Below are positions 27,881 through 36,718 of a stretch of DNA of 64,000 nt, in pieces. Where the stretch lies: NCBI GenBank assembly GCA_030823955.1, contig JAVBYO010000008.1, positions 62,001 to 126,000 of the forward strand, given 5' to 3'. Position 1 is the stretch's first letter; each line of letters begins with the position of its first letter. The stretch is from Gallionellaceae bacterium (lineage in GTDB: Bacteria > Pseudomonadota > Gammaproteobacteria > Burkholderiales > Gallionellaceae). The notes beneath the pieces were generated by a model. That model had not been told where the DNA came from and made no database searches. It saw only the letters and a program-made list of their open reading frames with translations. The position numbers and the translations under genes are program-made.

Positions 27881-29427
27881 AAACCAACATCAGGCTCATC
27901 CTGTCCGTGCTCGCCGTCACACTGGTCGGGGCGGGCAGCTTCTATCTCGGCAAACAGCAGAGCGCACCGCAGGGTGCCGATATAGCTGCACCGGGCGAGC
28001 GTCAGGTGCTGTATTACCGCAACCCGATGGGTTTGCCGGACACTTCGCCGGTGCCCAAGAAAGACAGTATGGGTATGGACTACGTACCGGTATATGCGGA
28101 TGAAGAGCATGCCGGTGATGCGACGGTGAATCTGTCGCCGGACAAGGTGCAGATGCTGGGGGTGCGCAGTGTCGCGGCACAGCGTCGGGCTTTGACGCGC
28201 AGCATCCGCGCCACCGGCCTGCTTGAGGTGGACGAGCGCAAACAGCAATGGGTCAGCCCCCGTTTCGAAGGCTGGGTGCAACAATTACATGTGAACACCA
28301 CCGGGCAACGTGTGGCACGGGGGCAGGCATTACTCACGGTGTATAGCCCGGAACTGGAAAGCGCCGCCCGCGAAGTGCAACTGGCGCACGAGTCCGGTCT
28401 GGCCGAAGTGGAGAAAAGCGCACGCAGCCGTCTCGACAATTGGCAGATCGCTCCGCAGGACCTGGAACATCTGCAACACGGTATGGCGCATCTGGTGCTG
28501 CGTTCACCCATCTCCGGTGTGGTGATCGAAAAGACCGCCGTGGCGGGTGCGCGTTTTGCGCCCGGCGAGGTGTTATTCAAGCTGGCCGACCTGTCCAGCC
28601 TGTGGTTGCAGGCGCAGGTGGCCGAACAGGACCAGGGTGTATTGCGTCTCGGGCAGAACGTGGAAATCAAAGTCGATGCTTATGCGGGAGAACGTTTTTC
28701 CGGCAAGGTCAGCTTCATCGCCCCGGTGCTCGACGAACAGACCCGCACCGTGCGTGTGCGCGTGGAACTGCCGAACAAAGATGCGCGTTTGCGTCCCGGC
28801 ATGTATGCCAACATCGTCATCGCCGATACGACAACGGCGCTGACCATTCCGCGTTCCGCCGTGATCGACAGCGGCACCCGCCAAGTGGTGCTGGTACAAC
28901 TCGCTCCCGGACGTTTTGAGCCGCGCGAGGTGCGTCTGGGCGGGCAGGGTGATGACGCGGTCGAAGTATTGTCCGGTGTGGCTGAAGGTGAGCAGGTGGT
29001 CACCTCGGCCAACTTCCTGATCGATGCGGAGAGCAATCTCAAATCGGCATTGGCGGGCTTCGCTGCACACAGCGCGCATGATGTGCCTTCTCCAGCACCG
29101 GCAGTGTCTGCCGCGCAGGTGGCCGAGCGCGGCACGCCGAGCGCACCCGTGGCACCCCGGCAGAAGACCGCCGTGGGGCATCAGGTGCACGGCGTGCTGG
29201 AAGCGATCCGTGCCGACGGTTCGGTGAGCATCACCCATCAGCCGGTCAAATCGCTGGACTGGCCGGGGATGACCATGGATTTTATATTGGCCAATCCGGC
29301 ATTGATCGAAGGCATCAAAGCCGGTGATGCCATCACCTTCGAGATCGTCGCGCGCAAACCGGGCGAGTGGGTGATCACCAAGCTGCAAGCCGCGGCACCG
29401 GTGGCACACTCACACGAGGGACACTGA
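27877..29427 (+). CDS. cusB: Cus-type RND periplasmic adaptor with heavy-metal-binding and CusF-like domains
   Basis: The 516-residue membrane-fusion protein links CusC and CusA. After an N-terminal anchor, residues 43-72 form a YHS-like heavy-metal-binding segment (VLYYRNPMGLPDTSPVPKKD, then SMGMDYVPVY). The adaptor core has lipoyl/hairpin and beta-barrel parts (QQLHVNTTGQRVARGQALLTVY, then GVVIEKTAVAGARFAPGEVL). Residues about 433-510 are a CusF-like copper/silver-binding domain (VHGVLEAIRADGSVSITHQP, LDWPGMTMDF). A fused CusF replaces the separate chaperone gene. The stop is two bases from the cusA start. Confidence 0.92.
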   Translation: MKTNIRLILSVLAVTLVGAGSFYLGKQQSAPQGADIAAPGERQVLYYRNPMGLPDTSPVPKKDSMGMDYVPVYADEEHAGDATVNLSPDKVQMLGVRSVAAQRRALTRSIRATGLLEVDERKQQWVSPRFEGWVQQLHVNTTGQRVARGQALLTVYSPELESAAREVQLAHESGLAEVEKSARSRLDNWQIAPQDLEHLQHGMAHLVLRSPISGVVIEKTAVAGARFAPGEVLFKLADLSSLWLQAQVAEQDQGVLRLGQNVEIKVDAYAGERFSGKVSFIAPVLDEQTRTVRVRVELPNKDARLRPGMYANIVIADTTTALTIPRSAVIDSGTRQVVLVQLAPGRFEPREVRLGGQGDDAVEVLSGVAEGEQVVTSANFLIDAESNLKSALAGFAAHSAHDVPSPAPAVSAAQVAERGTPSAPVAPRQKTAVGHQVHGVLEAIRADGSVSITHQPVKSLDWPGMTMDFILANPALIEGIKAGDAITFEIVARKPGEWVITKLQAAAPVAHSHEGH

Positions 29428-29428
29428 C

Positions 29429-32400
29429 ATGCTCAATGCCATCATAGCCTGGTCGGCGCGCAACCGCTTTCTGGTATTGCTCGCCACGCTGTTCATCACG
29501 CTGGCGGGTATCTATGCGCTGTTGAAGACGCCGCTGGATGCCTTGCCGGATCTGTCCGACGTGCAGGTGATCGTGTATACCGAATATCCCGGCCAGGCCC
29601 CGCAAGTGGTGGAAGACCAGGTCACCTATCCGCTCACCACGGCCATGCTGGCCGTGCCGAGATCGAAAGTGGTGCGCGGCTTCTCGTTCTTCGGCGCTTC
29701 TTTTGTGTACGTGATCTTTGAAGACGGCACCGACATCTACTGGGCGCGTTCGCGTGTGCTGGAATATCTCAACAGCATCTCCGGACGTATGCCGCAGGGT
29801 GTCTCGCCGCAACTTGGGCCCGATGCCACCGGCGTGGGCTGGGTATACCAGTACGCGCTGTTGAGCGGGAAACATGATCTGGCCGAGCTGCGTACCATGC
29901 AGGACTGGTATCTGCGTTATCAGCTCACCAAGGCACACGGCGTGGCCGAAGTCGCCTCGGTCGGCGGTTTCGTGCGGCAATATCAGGTGACGGTCGATCC
30001 GGTGAAGTTGCGCGCCTACGGCATCCCGCTCAGCAGCGTCACGCGGGTGATCCGCGACAGCAACCGCGATGTCGGCGGGCGTGTGGTGGAGATGGCCGAG
30101 ACCGAATACATGGTGCGCGGCAAAGGTTATCTGCGCGGCAAGGCGGATATCGAGTCGCTGGTGGTCAAGGCCGACAAGGCTACCCCCGTGCTGCTGCGCG
30201 ACATCGCCCGGATCGAACTGGGGCCGGACGAACGGCGCGGTCTTACCGAGCTGAACGGTGAGGGTGAAGTGGTCTCCGGCATCGTCATGGCCCGTTTCGG
30301 TCAGAACGCGCTCGAAGTCATCGACAACGTCAAACACAAGCTCGCCGAAGTCTCCGCCGGATTGGCGGACGGGGTCACCATCAAGGCGGTATATGACCGT
30401 TCCGAACTCATTCAGCGCGCCATCGAAACGCTGAAACATACCCTGCTGGAAGAAGGGTTCATCGTCGCACTGGTGTGTATGGTGTTCCTGATGCATGCGC
30501 GCAGTGCCCTCGTCGCCATCGTCATGCTGCCCATCGGTGTGCTGATCGCGTTCATCGCCATGCGTGTGCTGGGGCTGAATTCCAACATCATGAGCCTGGG
30601 TGGTATCGCCATCGCCATCGGCGCGATGGTGGATGCCGCCATCGTGATGATCGAGAACGCGCACAAACATCTGGAAAGGCTCGATGCATCTCGCGAATCT
30701 ATTCCCTCCCCCGCAAGCGGGGGAGGGTTAGGGAGAGGGGCGGTTGTAGATGGCAGCCCATCCCTCTCCCCCAGCCCCTCTCCCACGAGTGTGAGAGGGG
30801 AGGCTAATCTGAGTGCCCGCGCCAATGCCATTCTTGCCGCGTGCAAAGAAGTGGGGCCGGCGCTGTTCTTCTCGCTACTCATCATCACCGTCTCCTTCCT
30901 GCCGGTGTTCACGCTGGAGGCTCAGGAGGGGCGCCTGTTCTCGCCGCTGGCGTTCACCAAGACCTTCGCTATGGCGGGGGCGGCGTTGCTTTCTGTCACG
31001 CTGGTGCCGGTGCTGATGTTGCTGTTCATACGCGGGAAGGTCAGGGCGGAAACTGATAATCCGCTGAACCGCTGGCTGATCGCGCTCTACCGACCGATGA
31101 TCAGCACCGTGTTGCGACATAAGCGCGCCACACTCGTCGTGGCTGCACTGGCATGTGTGTTGTCCGTCTATCCCGCCATGAAGTTGGGCAGCGAATTCAT
31201 GCCCACGCTGAATGAAGGTACGCTGTTCTACATGCCCGCCTCTTTGCCGGGCATGTCGGTGACCAAGGCCGCCGAGCTACTACAGACACAGAACAAGATC
31301 ATCAAGAGCTTCCCCGAGGTCGCTTCGGTCTACGGCAAGGCGGGGCGCGCGCAGACCGCCACCGACCCGGCTCCGCTGGAGATGTTCGAGACCGTCATCA
31401 ACCTCAAGCCGGAAAACGAATGGCGCTCCGGGATGGATATCGACAAACTGGTTGCCGAGATGGACCGTGCCCTGCGTTTCCCCGGTGTGGCGAACTCGTG
31501 GACCATGCCGATCAAGGCGCGTATCGATATGCTCTCCACCGGTATCCGCACCCCCGTCGGCATCAAGGTGTTCGGTAAAGATTTGGACGAGATGGAGCGT
31601 CTCGCCAAACAGATCGAAGCCGTGGTGAAAAACGTGCCCGGTACCAGCAGCGCCTACGCCGAACGTATCACCGGCGGTTTCTATCTGAACATCGAACCCG
31701 ACCGTGCCGCACTGGCACGTTACGGCCTGTCCGTCGGCGAAGTGCAGGACGTGATCGCCGTCGCGCTGGGCGGCGAGACGGTCACCACCACGGTGGAAGG
31801 CCTGGAGCGTTTCAACGTGAGTGTGCGTTACCCGCGCGAGCTGCGTGCTTCGCCCGAGCAGATCGCGCGCGAAGTGCTGGTACCCGCCATGACCGGCGCG
31901 ATGATCCCGCTGGGGCAGGTCGCCAAAGTGAGCATCAGCAAAGGCGCGCCCGCCATCCGCACCGAGAACGCGCTGTTGTCCGCCTATATCTATGTCGATA
32001 TCCGCGAACGCGACATCGGTTCTTATGTGGCCGAAGCGCGCCGCGCCGTGGCCGACCAGGTGAAGTTCCCGCCCGGTTATTATGCGACCTGGAGCGGGCA
32101 GTTCGAATACATGGAACGCGCTGCCGCCAAGATGAAGATCGTCATCCCCGTCACGCTGTTGCTGATCTTCCTGCTGCTCTACCTCAATTTCAGGCGTGTC
32201 ACCGAAGCGCTGGTGGTGATGCTGTCGGTGCCGTTCGCATTGGTCGGCGGTGTCTGGTTGTTGTGGCTGCTCGACTACAATCTGTCGGTGGCGGTGGCGG
32301 TGGGTTTCATCGCGCTGGCAGGTGTGGCGGCAGAGACTGGTGTGGTGATGCTGATCTATCTGGAAAAAGCCTGGCAGGATATTCAGGCACAATGTGCCGG

Positions 32401-32665
32401 ATCGGGGCGAGCCCCTTCTGCGAGCGACCTGCAAGCCGCCATCATGCACGGTGCGGTGGAGCGAGTGCGTCCCAAGATGATGACCGTGGTGGCGATCATG
32501 GCGGGGCTGCTGCCTATCCTGTGGAGCAGCGGCACCGGCTCGGAAGTGATGCGCCGTATCGCCGCGCCCATGGTTGGCGGTATGATCTCCTCGGCGGTGC
32601 TGACGCTGCTGGTGATCCCGGTGATCTACGCACTGATCAAGACGAGAGAGATCAAACAACTTTAG
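29429..32665 (+). CDS. cusA: Heavy-metal efflux RND pump CusA, with repeat-encoded insertion
   Basis: HME-RND proton-driven pump (1078 residues) for Cu(I)/Ag(I). It starts MLNAIIAWSARNRFLVLLAT and contains the HME signature around AIGAMVDAAIVMIENAHKHLE, with the TM4 Asp for proton relay. It has two halves of six helices each and two large periplasmic domains. Between about residues 425 and 458, in the cytoplasmic loop after TM4, the frame runs through a family B REP-like repeat and encodes a Ser/Pro/Gly-rich stretch. E. coli CusA has roughly 32 fewer residues between the same flanking motifs. The frame is preserved, so the pump may still function. Confidence 0.93.
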   Translation: MLNAIIAWSARNRFLVLLATLFITLAGIYALLKTPLDALPDLSDVQVIVYTEYPGQAPQVVEDQVTYPLTTAMLAVPRSKVVRGFSFFGASFVYVIFEDGTDIYWARSRVLEYLNSISGRMPQGVSPQLGPDATGVGWVYQYALLSGKHDLAELRTMQDWYLRYQLTKAHGVAEVASVGGFVRQYQVTVDPVKLRAYGIPLSSVTRVIRDSNRDVGGRVVEMAETEYMVRGKGYLRGKADIESLVVKADKATPVLLRDIARIELGPDERRGLTELNGEGEVVSGIVMARFGQNALEVIDNVKHKLAEVSAGLADGVTIKAVYDRSELIQRAIETLKHTLLEEGFIVALVCMVFLMHARSALVAIVMLPIGVLIAFIAMRVLGLNSNIMSLGGIAIAIGAMVDAAIVMIENAHKHLERLDASRESIPSPASGGGLGRGAVVDGSPSLSPSPSPTSVRGEANLSARANAILAACKEVGPALFFSLLIITVSFLPVFTLEAQEGRLFSPLAFTKTFAMAGAALLSVTLVPVLMLLFIRGKVRAETDNPLNRWLIALYRPMISTVLRHKRATLVVAALACVLSVYPAMKLGSEFMPTLNEGTLFYMPASLPGMSVTKAAELLQTQNKIIKSFPEVASVYGKAGRAQTATDPAPLEMFETVINLKPENEWRSGMDIDKLVAEMDRALRFPGVANSWTMPIKARIDMLSTGIRTPVGIKVFGKDLDEMERLAKQIEAVVKNVPGTSSAYAERITGGFYLNIEPDRAALARYGLSVGEVQDVIAVALGGETVTTTVEGLERFNVSVRYPRELRASPEQIAREVLVPAMTGAMIPLGQVAKVSISKGAPAIRTENALLSAYIYVDIRERDIGSYVAEARRAVADQVKFPPGYYATWSGQFEYMERAAAKMKIVIPVTLLLIFLLLYLNFRRVTEALVVMLSVPFALVGGVWLLWLLDYNLSVAVAVGFIALAGVAAETGVVMLIYLEKAWQDIQAQCAGSGRAPSASDLQAAIMHGAVERVRPKMMTVVAIMAGLLPILWSSGTGSEVMRRIAAPMVGGMISSAVLTLLVIPVIYALIKTREIKQL
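30704..30800. repeat. Family B REP-like composite element inside cusA
   Basis: A hairpin at 30704-30727 (CCCTCCCCCGC/GCGGGGGAGGG) is followed by TTAGGGAGAGGGG. About 20 nt later come an inverted CCCTCTCCCCCAGCCCC segment and a second hairpin at 30775-30800 (CCCCTCTC/GAGAGGGG). The hairpin plus TTAGGGAGAGGG tail is nearly the same as the element at 39308-39345. It lies wholly within the cusA reading frame. Confidence 0.88.
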
Positions 32666-32678
32666 ACGGAGATGGAAC

Positions 32679-33308
32679 ATGGCGGACTGTTGCAACGACA
32701 AAGCATGCGAGATCGACGCGCTGCGTAGCCGTCAAAGCGCCACACTCAAGGCAGTGCTGGCGATCAATGCCGTGATGTTCGTGGTCGAACTCACCGCGGG
32801 GCTGCTCGGTAACTCCCTCTCGCTGGTGGCAGACTCACTCGACATGCTGGGCGACGCATTGGTGTACGGCTTCAGTCTCTATGTCGTCGCACGCGGAGCG
32901 GAGATGAAGGCCAGGGCGGCACTGTTCAAAGGGCTCATCATGGCGGCCTTCGGTCTTTTCGTGCTTGGACAGGCCATCTACCATATCGTTTACCCGCAGC
33001 TTCCGGTATTCGAGACGATAGGCGCGATCGGTTTGCTGGCACTTGCCGCGAATGGAATATGCTTCTTCCTGCTTTGGCGTCACCGTGCCGATGACATCAA
33101 TATGAGTTCGGTGTGGCTATGTTCCCGCAACGATATCATCGCCAATATCGCGGTATTGTTTGCCGCAGTCGGTGTGTGGCTCACCCATTCCGGCTGGCCG
33201 GATATCGTGATCGGATTGGCGCTTGCCGCATTGTTCCTGCGCTCGTCGTTGTCGGTAGTGCGGGAAGCGCTCAAGACGCTGCATGAGGCACATGCAGACA
33301 GGCTGTGA
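32679..33308 (+). CDS. Cation diffusion facilitator family transporter
   Basis: The 209-residue protein has six predicted membrane helices with CDF features: SLVADSLDMLGDALVYGFSL in TM2 and the NDIIANIAVLFAAVG motif in TM5, which hold the metal-binding Asp/Asn residues. The N-terminus MADCCNDKACEID offers three cysteines as a possible soft-metal site. It lacks the C-terminal cytoplasmic domain of classical CDFs, so it is of the short type. It starts 13 nt after cusA with a GGAGATGG ribosome-binding site and is probably part of the same metal-resistance operon. Confidence 0.85.
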   Translation: MADCCNDKACEIDALRSRQSATLKAVLAINAVMFVVELTAGLLGNSLSLVADSLDMLGDALVYGFSLYVVARGAEMKARAALFKGLIMAAFGLFVLGQAIYHIVYPQLPVFETIGAIGLLALAANGICFFLLWRHRADDINMSSVWLCSRNDIIANIAVLFAAVGVWLTHSGWPDIVIGLALAALFLRSSLSVVREALKTLHEAHADRL

Positions 33309-33369
33309 TGCAACTGAAAGTGAAGTAAGAGGTATGCTACATGTCATCCACGGACCAAGGAGAGTGGCC

Positions 33370-33489
33370 ATGAGAAAACTGCTGGTTGGAATCGTGCTGT
33401 TAACCGTATTGCAAGGTTGTATGTTGTGGCACTCGCATGAGGGCTGCCGCGGTGACTGTGGCGGAAATCAGGCGAAACAGACTCAGTGA
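33370..33489 (+). CDS. Small putative lipoprotein
   Basis: A 39-residue product (MRKLLVGIVLLTVLQGCMLW then HSHEGCRGDCGGNQAKQTQ) has a lipoprotein signal with lipobox LQGC at residues 14-17. The mature tail of about 23 residues has His and two more Cys. A strong AAGGAG lies before the ATG. Its position after the Cus/CDF genes suggests a metal-binding role, but this is inference. Confidence 0.65.
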   Translation: MRKLLVGIVLLTVLQGCMLWHSHEGCRGDCGGNQAKQTQ

Positions 33490-33606
33490 ATACCCATCAG
33501 GCAGCAGCTTCCCCGCACATACACAACAAGGAATTGCCTTGGCGGGGTATCTCTGATTACACTGCCAACGGTATGTTCGCCTGTTAATGCACGGTCAAAG
33601 TCCAAG

Positions 33607-34212
33607 ATGCTTCCTCATGAAATCGCCGCCAGTTATGACCAGATCGCCGAGCGCTGGATTCAAGACGACTTCCCTCAAGAAAATGGCATCGTTCAGCACA
33701 AGCGCGCGATAGCATTTTTGCGTGAGAAACGTCGGGCACTCGATATCGGGTGTGGTAGTAGCGGGCGACTCATCGAATTGATGCTGGGAAACGGATTCGA
33801 TGTCGAGGGTGTCGATGTTTCGAGCCGTATGCTCGAACTGGCAAAGCAGCGCCATCCGCATGTCATCTTCCACCATGCCGATATCTGTTCTTGGCAGTTC
33901 CCGAAAAAATACGATTTCATCTCTGCGTGGGACAGCATCTGGCATTTGCCCAAACAAGAACAGGAGCCAGTGCTTAAAAAGATACTGGAGAACCTCACCC
34001 CGGGTGGCGTGCTGATTTTTACGTCAGGCGGGCTGGATGAGCCGGCAGAGAAAGTCGATGCGGCGATGGGGCCGCAAATGTATTACAGTGTCCTGGGTAT
34101 CCCGAATACGCTTAAGCTGATTTCCGAGGCCGGATGTATCTGTCGGCATTTGGAATACGATCAGTATCCGGAGATGCATGTCTATTTCATAGTGCAGCGG
34201 AAAAAAGAATGA
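33607..34212 (+). CDS. Class I SAM-dependent methyltransferase
   Basis: The 201-residue protein has motif I ALDIGCGSSGR at about 44-54, the acidic loop VEGVDVSSRMLELA, motif II-like YDFISAWDSIWHLP and LTPGGVLIFTSGG. The substrate is unknown; it resembles small Methyltransf_25/11 proteins. The next gene starts inside its stop (ATGA), suggesting a two-gene unit with the FGE-like protein. Confidence 0.82.
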   Translation: MLPHEIAASYDQIAERWIQDDFPQENGIVQHKRAIAFLREKRRALDIGCGSSGRLIELMLGNGFDVEGVDVSSRMLELAKQRHPHVIFHHADICSWQFPKKYDFISAWDSIWHLPKQEQEPVLKKILENLTPGGVLIFTSGGLDEPAEKVDAAMGPQMYYSVLGIPNTLKLISEAGCICRHLEYDQYPEMHVYFIVQRKKE

Positions 34213-35093
34213 AACTTATACAATCATCGTTAGCCAGCATTCTGGTGTTTCTCCTGTGTGCGCAGGTGCCTGCGGTCATTGCCGCCGATGCCGCCCCGGC
34301 TGCGACGAAAGCATCGAGTGCCGACCTGGACGATACGCTGTGGGGCGTTGCGGAAAGAGCCAACACGGCGGATGACTATCAGGTCTACCTCGACAGCTTT
34401 CCGCAAGGGAAATATGTGCCGTTCGCCAAATCGCGCATCAAAAGGCTACAGGCCGCCCAGACTCCCATTCCCCCGCAAGCCGCAGTGATGCAGCGAACCG
34501 CGCTGGTCGAGCCGGTCATGCTGCCTATACCCGGCAAAGATTATGAGATCGGAAAATATGAAGTCACCCAGAAAGAATGGCGCGACATCATGGGCGAGAA
34601 TCCCAGCCACTTCAAAACCTGCGGCGACGATTGCCCGGTCGAACAGATCAGTTGGAGCGACGCAAAGAGATTCATCACCAAGCTCAACCAGCGCTCGGAG
34701 AAAGAATATCGCCTGCCCAGCGAAGAGGAGTGGTTATACGCCTGCACCGGCGGCAGAGCAGACGCTTATTGCGGGGGCAACGATGTGACTGCGCTGGCTT
34801 GGTATGCCGCCAACAGCGGAGGGGCGACACACCCGGTGGGGCAAAAACAACCGAACGGATTCGGCTTGTACGACATGAGCGGTAATGTCGCCGAATGGGT
34901 GGCCGATGAATGGAGCCCCAATGGCGAGTCCACTGTCGGGATGGCGGTCGTTGGCAGCATGGGAAAGCGCGTTCTGCTGGGCGGTGATTACGAAATCAAA
35001 CCCGCACGGAGCGCAGGCATAGCCCGGCGCGGCGATGTTCAAGCCACCCATGACCGGCACTATGGTTTTCGTTTGGCCAGAACGCTGAAGTAG
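34209..35093 (+). CDS. Secreted FGE/SUMF1-domain protein
   Basis: 294 residues with a signal peptide (SLASILVFLLCAQVPAVIAADA). Residues about 40-80 form the short repeat often found before FGE domains (LWGVAERANTADDYQVYLDS, FPQGKYVPFAKSRIKRLQ). A C-type-lectin-like FGE-sulfatase domain runs from about 105 to the end (IGKYEVTQKEWRDIMGENPS, YRLPSEEEWLYAC, GLYDMSGNVAEWVADEW, HYGFRLA). True formylglycine formation needs a specific cysteine pair or site that I cannot confirm. Many bacterial members are non-catalytic or act on other targets. It is coupled to the upstream methyltransferase by a 4-nt overlap. Confidence 0.8.
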   Translation: MKLIQSSLASILVFLLCAQVPAVIAADAAPAATKASSADLDDTLWGVAERANTADDYQVYLDSFPQGKYVPFAKSRIKRLQAAQTPIPPQAAVMQRTALVEPVMLPIPGKDYEIGKYEVTQKEWRDIMGENPSHFKTCGDDCPVEQISWSDAKRFITKLNQRSEKEYRLPSEEEWLYACTGGRADAYCGGNDVTALAWYAANSGGATHPVGQKQPNGFGLYDMSGNVAEWVADEWSPNGESTVGMAVVGSMGKRVLLGGDYEIKPARSAGIARRGDVQATHDRHYGFRLARTLK

Positions 35094-35111
35094 TGGTGTC
35101 GTAGATCAAAG

Positions 35112-35131
35112 GAGTCTGACCCCATTGATTC
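35112..35131 (+). repeat. Left inverted repeat of the AT-rich cassette
   Basis: GAGTCTGACCCCATTGATTC here is the exact reverse complement of 36068-36087. The CTGACCCC core also occurs in the direct repeats at 9842 and 10153. Confidence 0.9.
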
Positions 35132-35167
35132 GTGCATTAACTCTGGCGTTAGCAATGAAGGAATGAA

Positions 35168-35998
35168 ATGACTCAAGATAATACTGAAATCACAAAATGG
35201 AATCTGCGCGAAGGTGTAACAAATATCCCCCTGCTAACAATTGGAGCATCGTCTGTTTGTTTTATTTTGGGACTTCTTGTAGTCAATTTGCACCTTGCTC
35301 AATATGGAATCTATTCAGCCGAAATCATCCGCACGGAGTACATCTTGGCTGGGGCCACTATCGTATTGCTAGTTACTATAGTCCACACAAGTTACTTATG
35401 GCTATTAAAGCGTATTGCAGCCATGTACATTTTTTGGAGAGAGAAAAGTTACTTCGCTTTTGCCGCAAGCGTATTTGTGGTCCCCACTTTTACTTTAATT
35501 CCACTGTTTACATTTCTTATGGTGATTAACAGGAGCAATGAAATGAAACCGCTGCTGTTTTCAATGCTTTCTATCGTGGGAATTTGGGCGGCAATTATGA
35601 TGATTGTCAGAAATATTGAACCAATGATTAACGAAGTGGTATACCAAACACCTAAAACTGAAAGCATTAACTATTCAATTAGAGATTTTGGAGCACATAT
35701 TTTTTTCCTTTTTCTTGCCATTTCGTTGTACGTAAATAGTGCCTACGCAAATATTTCTAAGGCATATGGAGGTGGGAAAATTGTATCTGCAACTTTATAT
35801 CCCACGACAAGAGGGTTAGAAATTTGTAAAGCACTGGCATTGCCAATTCTTCAGAATCAGACGGTAGGGCCAGTATCAGTTTTAACAGAATCTTCAAAAG
35901 AACTGGTCGTGTTAATTCCAGACAACATCTCAGGCAAAAGCATCGCAATTCGTTTAAATGTAGAGCTGTTTGATGCTATTCAGATCAAGTCTAAGTAG
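35168..35998 (+). CDS. Unknown membrane protein within inverted-repeat cassette
   Basis: 276 residues. About five hydrophobic segments are visible (NIPLLTIGASSVCFILGLLV, YILAGATIVLLVTIVHTSYL, SYFAFAASVFVVPTFTLIPL, PLLFSMLSIVGIWAAIMMIV, AHIFFLFLAISLYVNSAYAN), followed by a soluble C-terminal domain of about 75 residues. I do not recognise the family. The gene is much more AT-rich than its surroundings. It stands alone between perfect 20-bp inverted repeats, with no transposase. The ATG at 35168 follows AAGGA. Acquisition by transfer is likely; a role in stress or defence would be a guess. Confidence 0.75.
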   Translation: MTQDNTEITKWNLREGVTNIPLLTIGASSVCFILGLLVVNLHLAQYGIYSAEIIRTEYILAGATIVLLVTIVHTSYLWLLKRIAAMYIFWREKSYFAFAASVFVVPTFTLIPLFTFLMVINRSNEMKPLLFSMLSIVGIWAAIMMIVRNIEPMINEVVYQTPKTESINYSIRDFGAHIFFLFLAISLYVNSAYANISKAYGGGKIVSATLYPTTRGLEICKALALPILQNQTVGPVSVLTESSKELVVLIPDNISGKSIAIRLNVELFDAIQIKSK

Positions 35999-36067
35999 AT
36001 CTGGACTTACCTTGTCCTTGAACGCATCGGAATTTCTGCGTCGATTTACCATGCGGCCATAAATTGT

Positions 36068-36087
36068 GAATCAATGGGGTCAGACTC
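36068..36087 (-). repeat. Right inverted repeat of the AT-rich cassette
   Basis: This is the exact inverted copy of 35112-35131, 70 nt after the membrane-protein stop codon. The whole bracketed unit is 976 bp. Confidence 0.9.
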
Positions 36088-36133
36088 GATTGATTAACTA
36101 CCGGGATTAAAATTGGCACCCCCGCAAGACCGA

Positions 36134-36559
36134 TTATCTCGGGTCGAAGGTTGGCGCGAAATTCTTCAGCACAGGTTTCATCAGCAAATCTTCTTTGATC
36201 ACATGGTCGATCAGCCATGAGCGCAAAAAATTGGTGAAGTGTTCCGCCGCCTCCGGCGACCAGGCCTGTCCGATTGCGTCAAATTCATCCTGCATCTGTT
36301 TTAGCCGATTCAGCAGCGACAGATGTGATTCATTAAGATTGGGTAGTTGAGTATAGCCAACCGCCAATGCGATCTTTTCTTCCCGTTCAAAATGAACCAG
36401 GGAATATTTGGTCAGGTTGGCAAGTTCCAGCGTCAGTTCTGCGCGGTTCTTTTGCAAAAGGCACTGCTCAACCCGATTGATGATATCGATCAGGTAGCGA
36501 TGGTCATTGTCGATGACATTATTCCCAACACTCAATTGATCGCGCCATTGTAGTGCCAT
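36134..36559 (-). CDS. Bacteriohemerythrin
   Basis: 141-residue single-domain hemerythrin, a di-iron O2-binding protein. Ligand positions visible are H20 (VIDNDHRYLIDIIN), H56 and E60 (VHFEREE), H79 (NESHLSLL), and H119 with D124 (DHVIKED). The usual HxxxH pair is incomplete: the position four before H79 is Leu75, so one of five histidines appears missing. It may store, scavenge or sense oxygen. It is on the minus strand, 159 bp from the 3' end of tmRNA. A cyclase carrying a hemerythrin domain lies just beyond the tmRNA gene. Confidence 0.88.
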   Translation of the reverse strand: MALQWRDQLSVGNNVIDNDHRYLIDIINRVEQCLLQKNRAELTLELANLTKYSLVHFEREEKIALAVGYTQLPNLNESHLSLLNRLKQMQDEFDAIGQAWSPEAAEHFTNFLRSWLIDHVIKEDLLMKPVLKNFAPTFDPR

Positions 36560-36681
36560 AGAACCCCCATTTGATAATTCGAGCGATTGTAAACAGGGAA
36601 TGTTACTGATTTACTTTTCCCCGGTGCCGATAATTTTGCCGCTGTTGTTTTGCGCACGGGTTCATTTTACCGTAGGCCAAC

Positions 36682-36708
36682 AAAAAGCCCGCTGGTAAAG
36701 GCGGGCTT
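36682..36708 (-). terminator. Rho-independent terminator of ssrA
   Basis: On the minus strand AAGCCCGC (36708-36701) pairs with GCGGGCTT (36692-36685) across an 8-nt loop and continues into TTT, just 10 nt beyond the tmRNA 3' end. Confidence 0.85.
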
Positions 36709-36718
36709 GATGGTTTGA

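Noticed and set aside
34209-35093. Active formylglycine-generating enzyme with a sulfatase partner
   Set aside because: No sulfatase is nearby and the catalytic cysteine arrangement could not be confirmed, so only an FGE-domain call is made.
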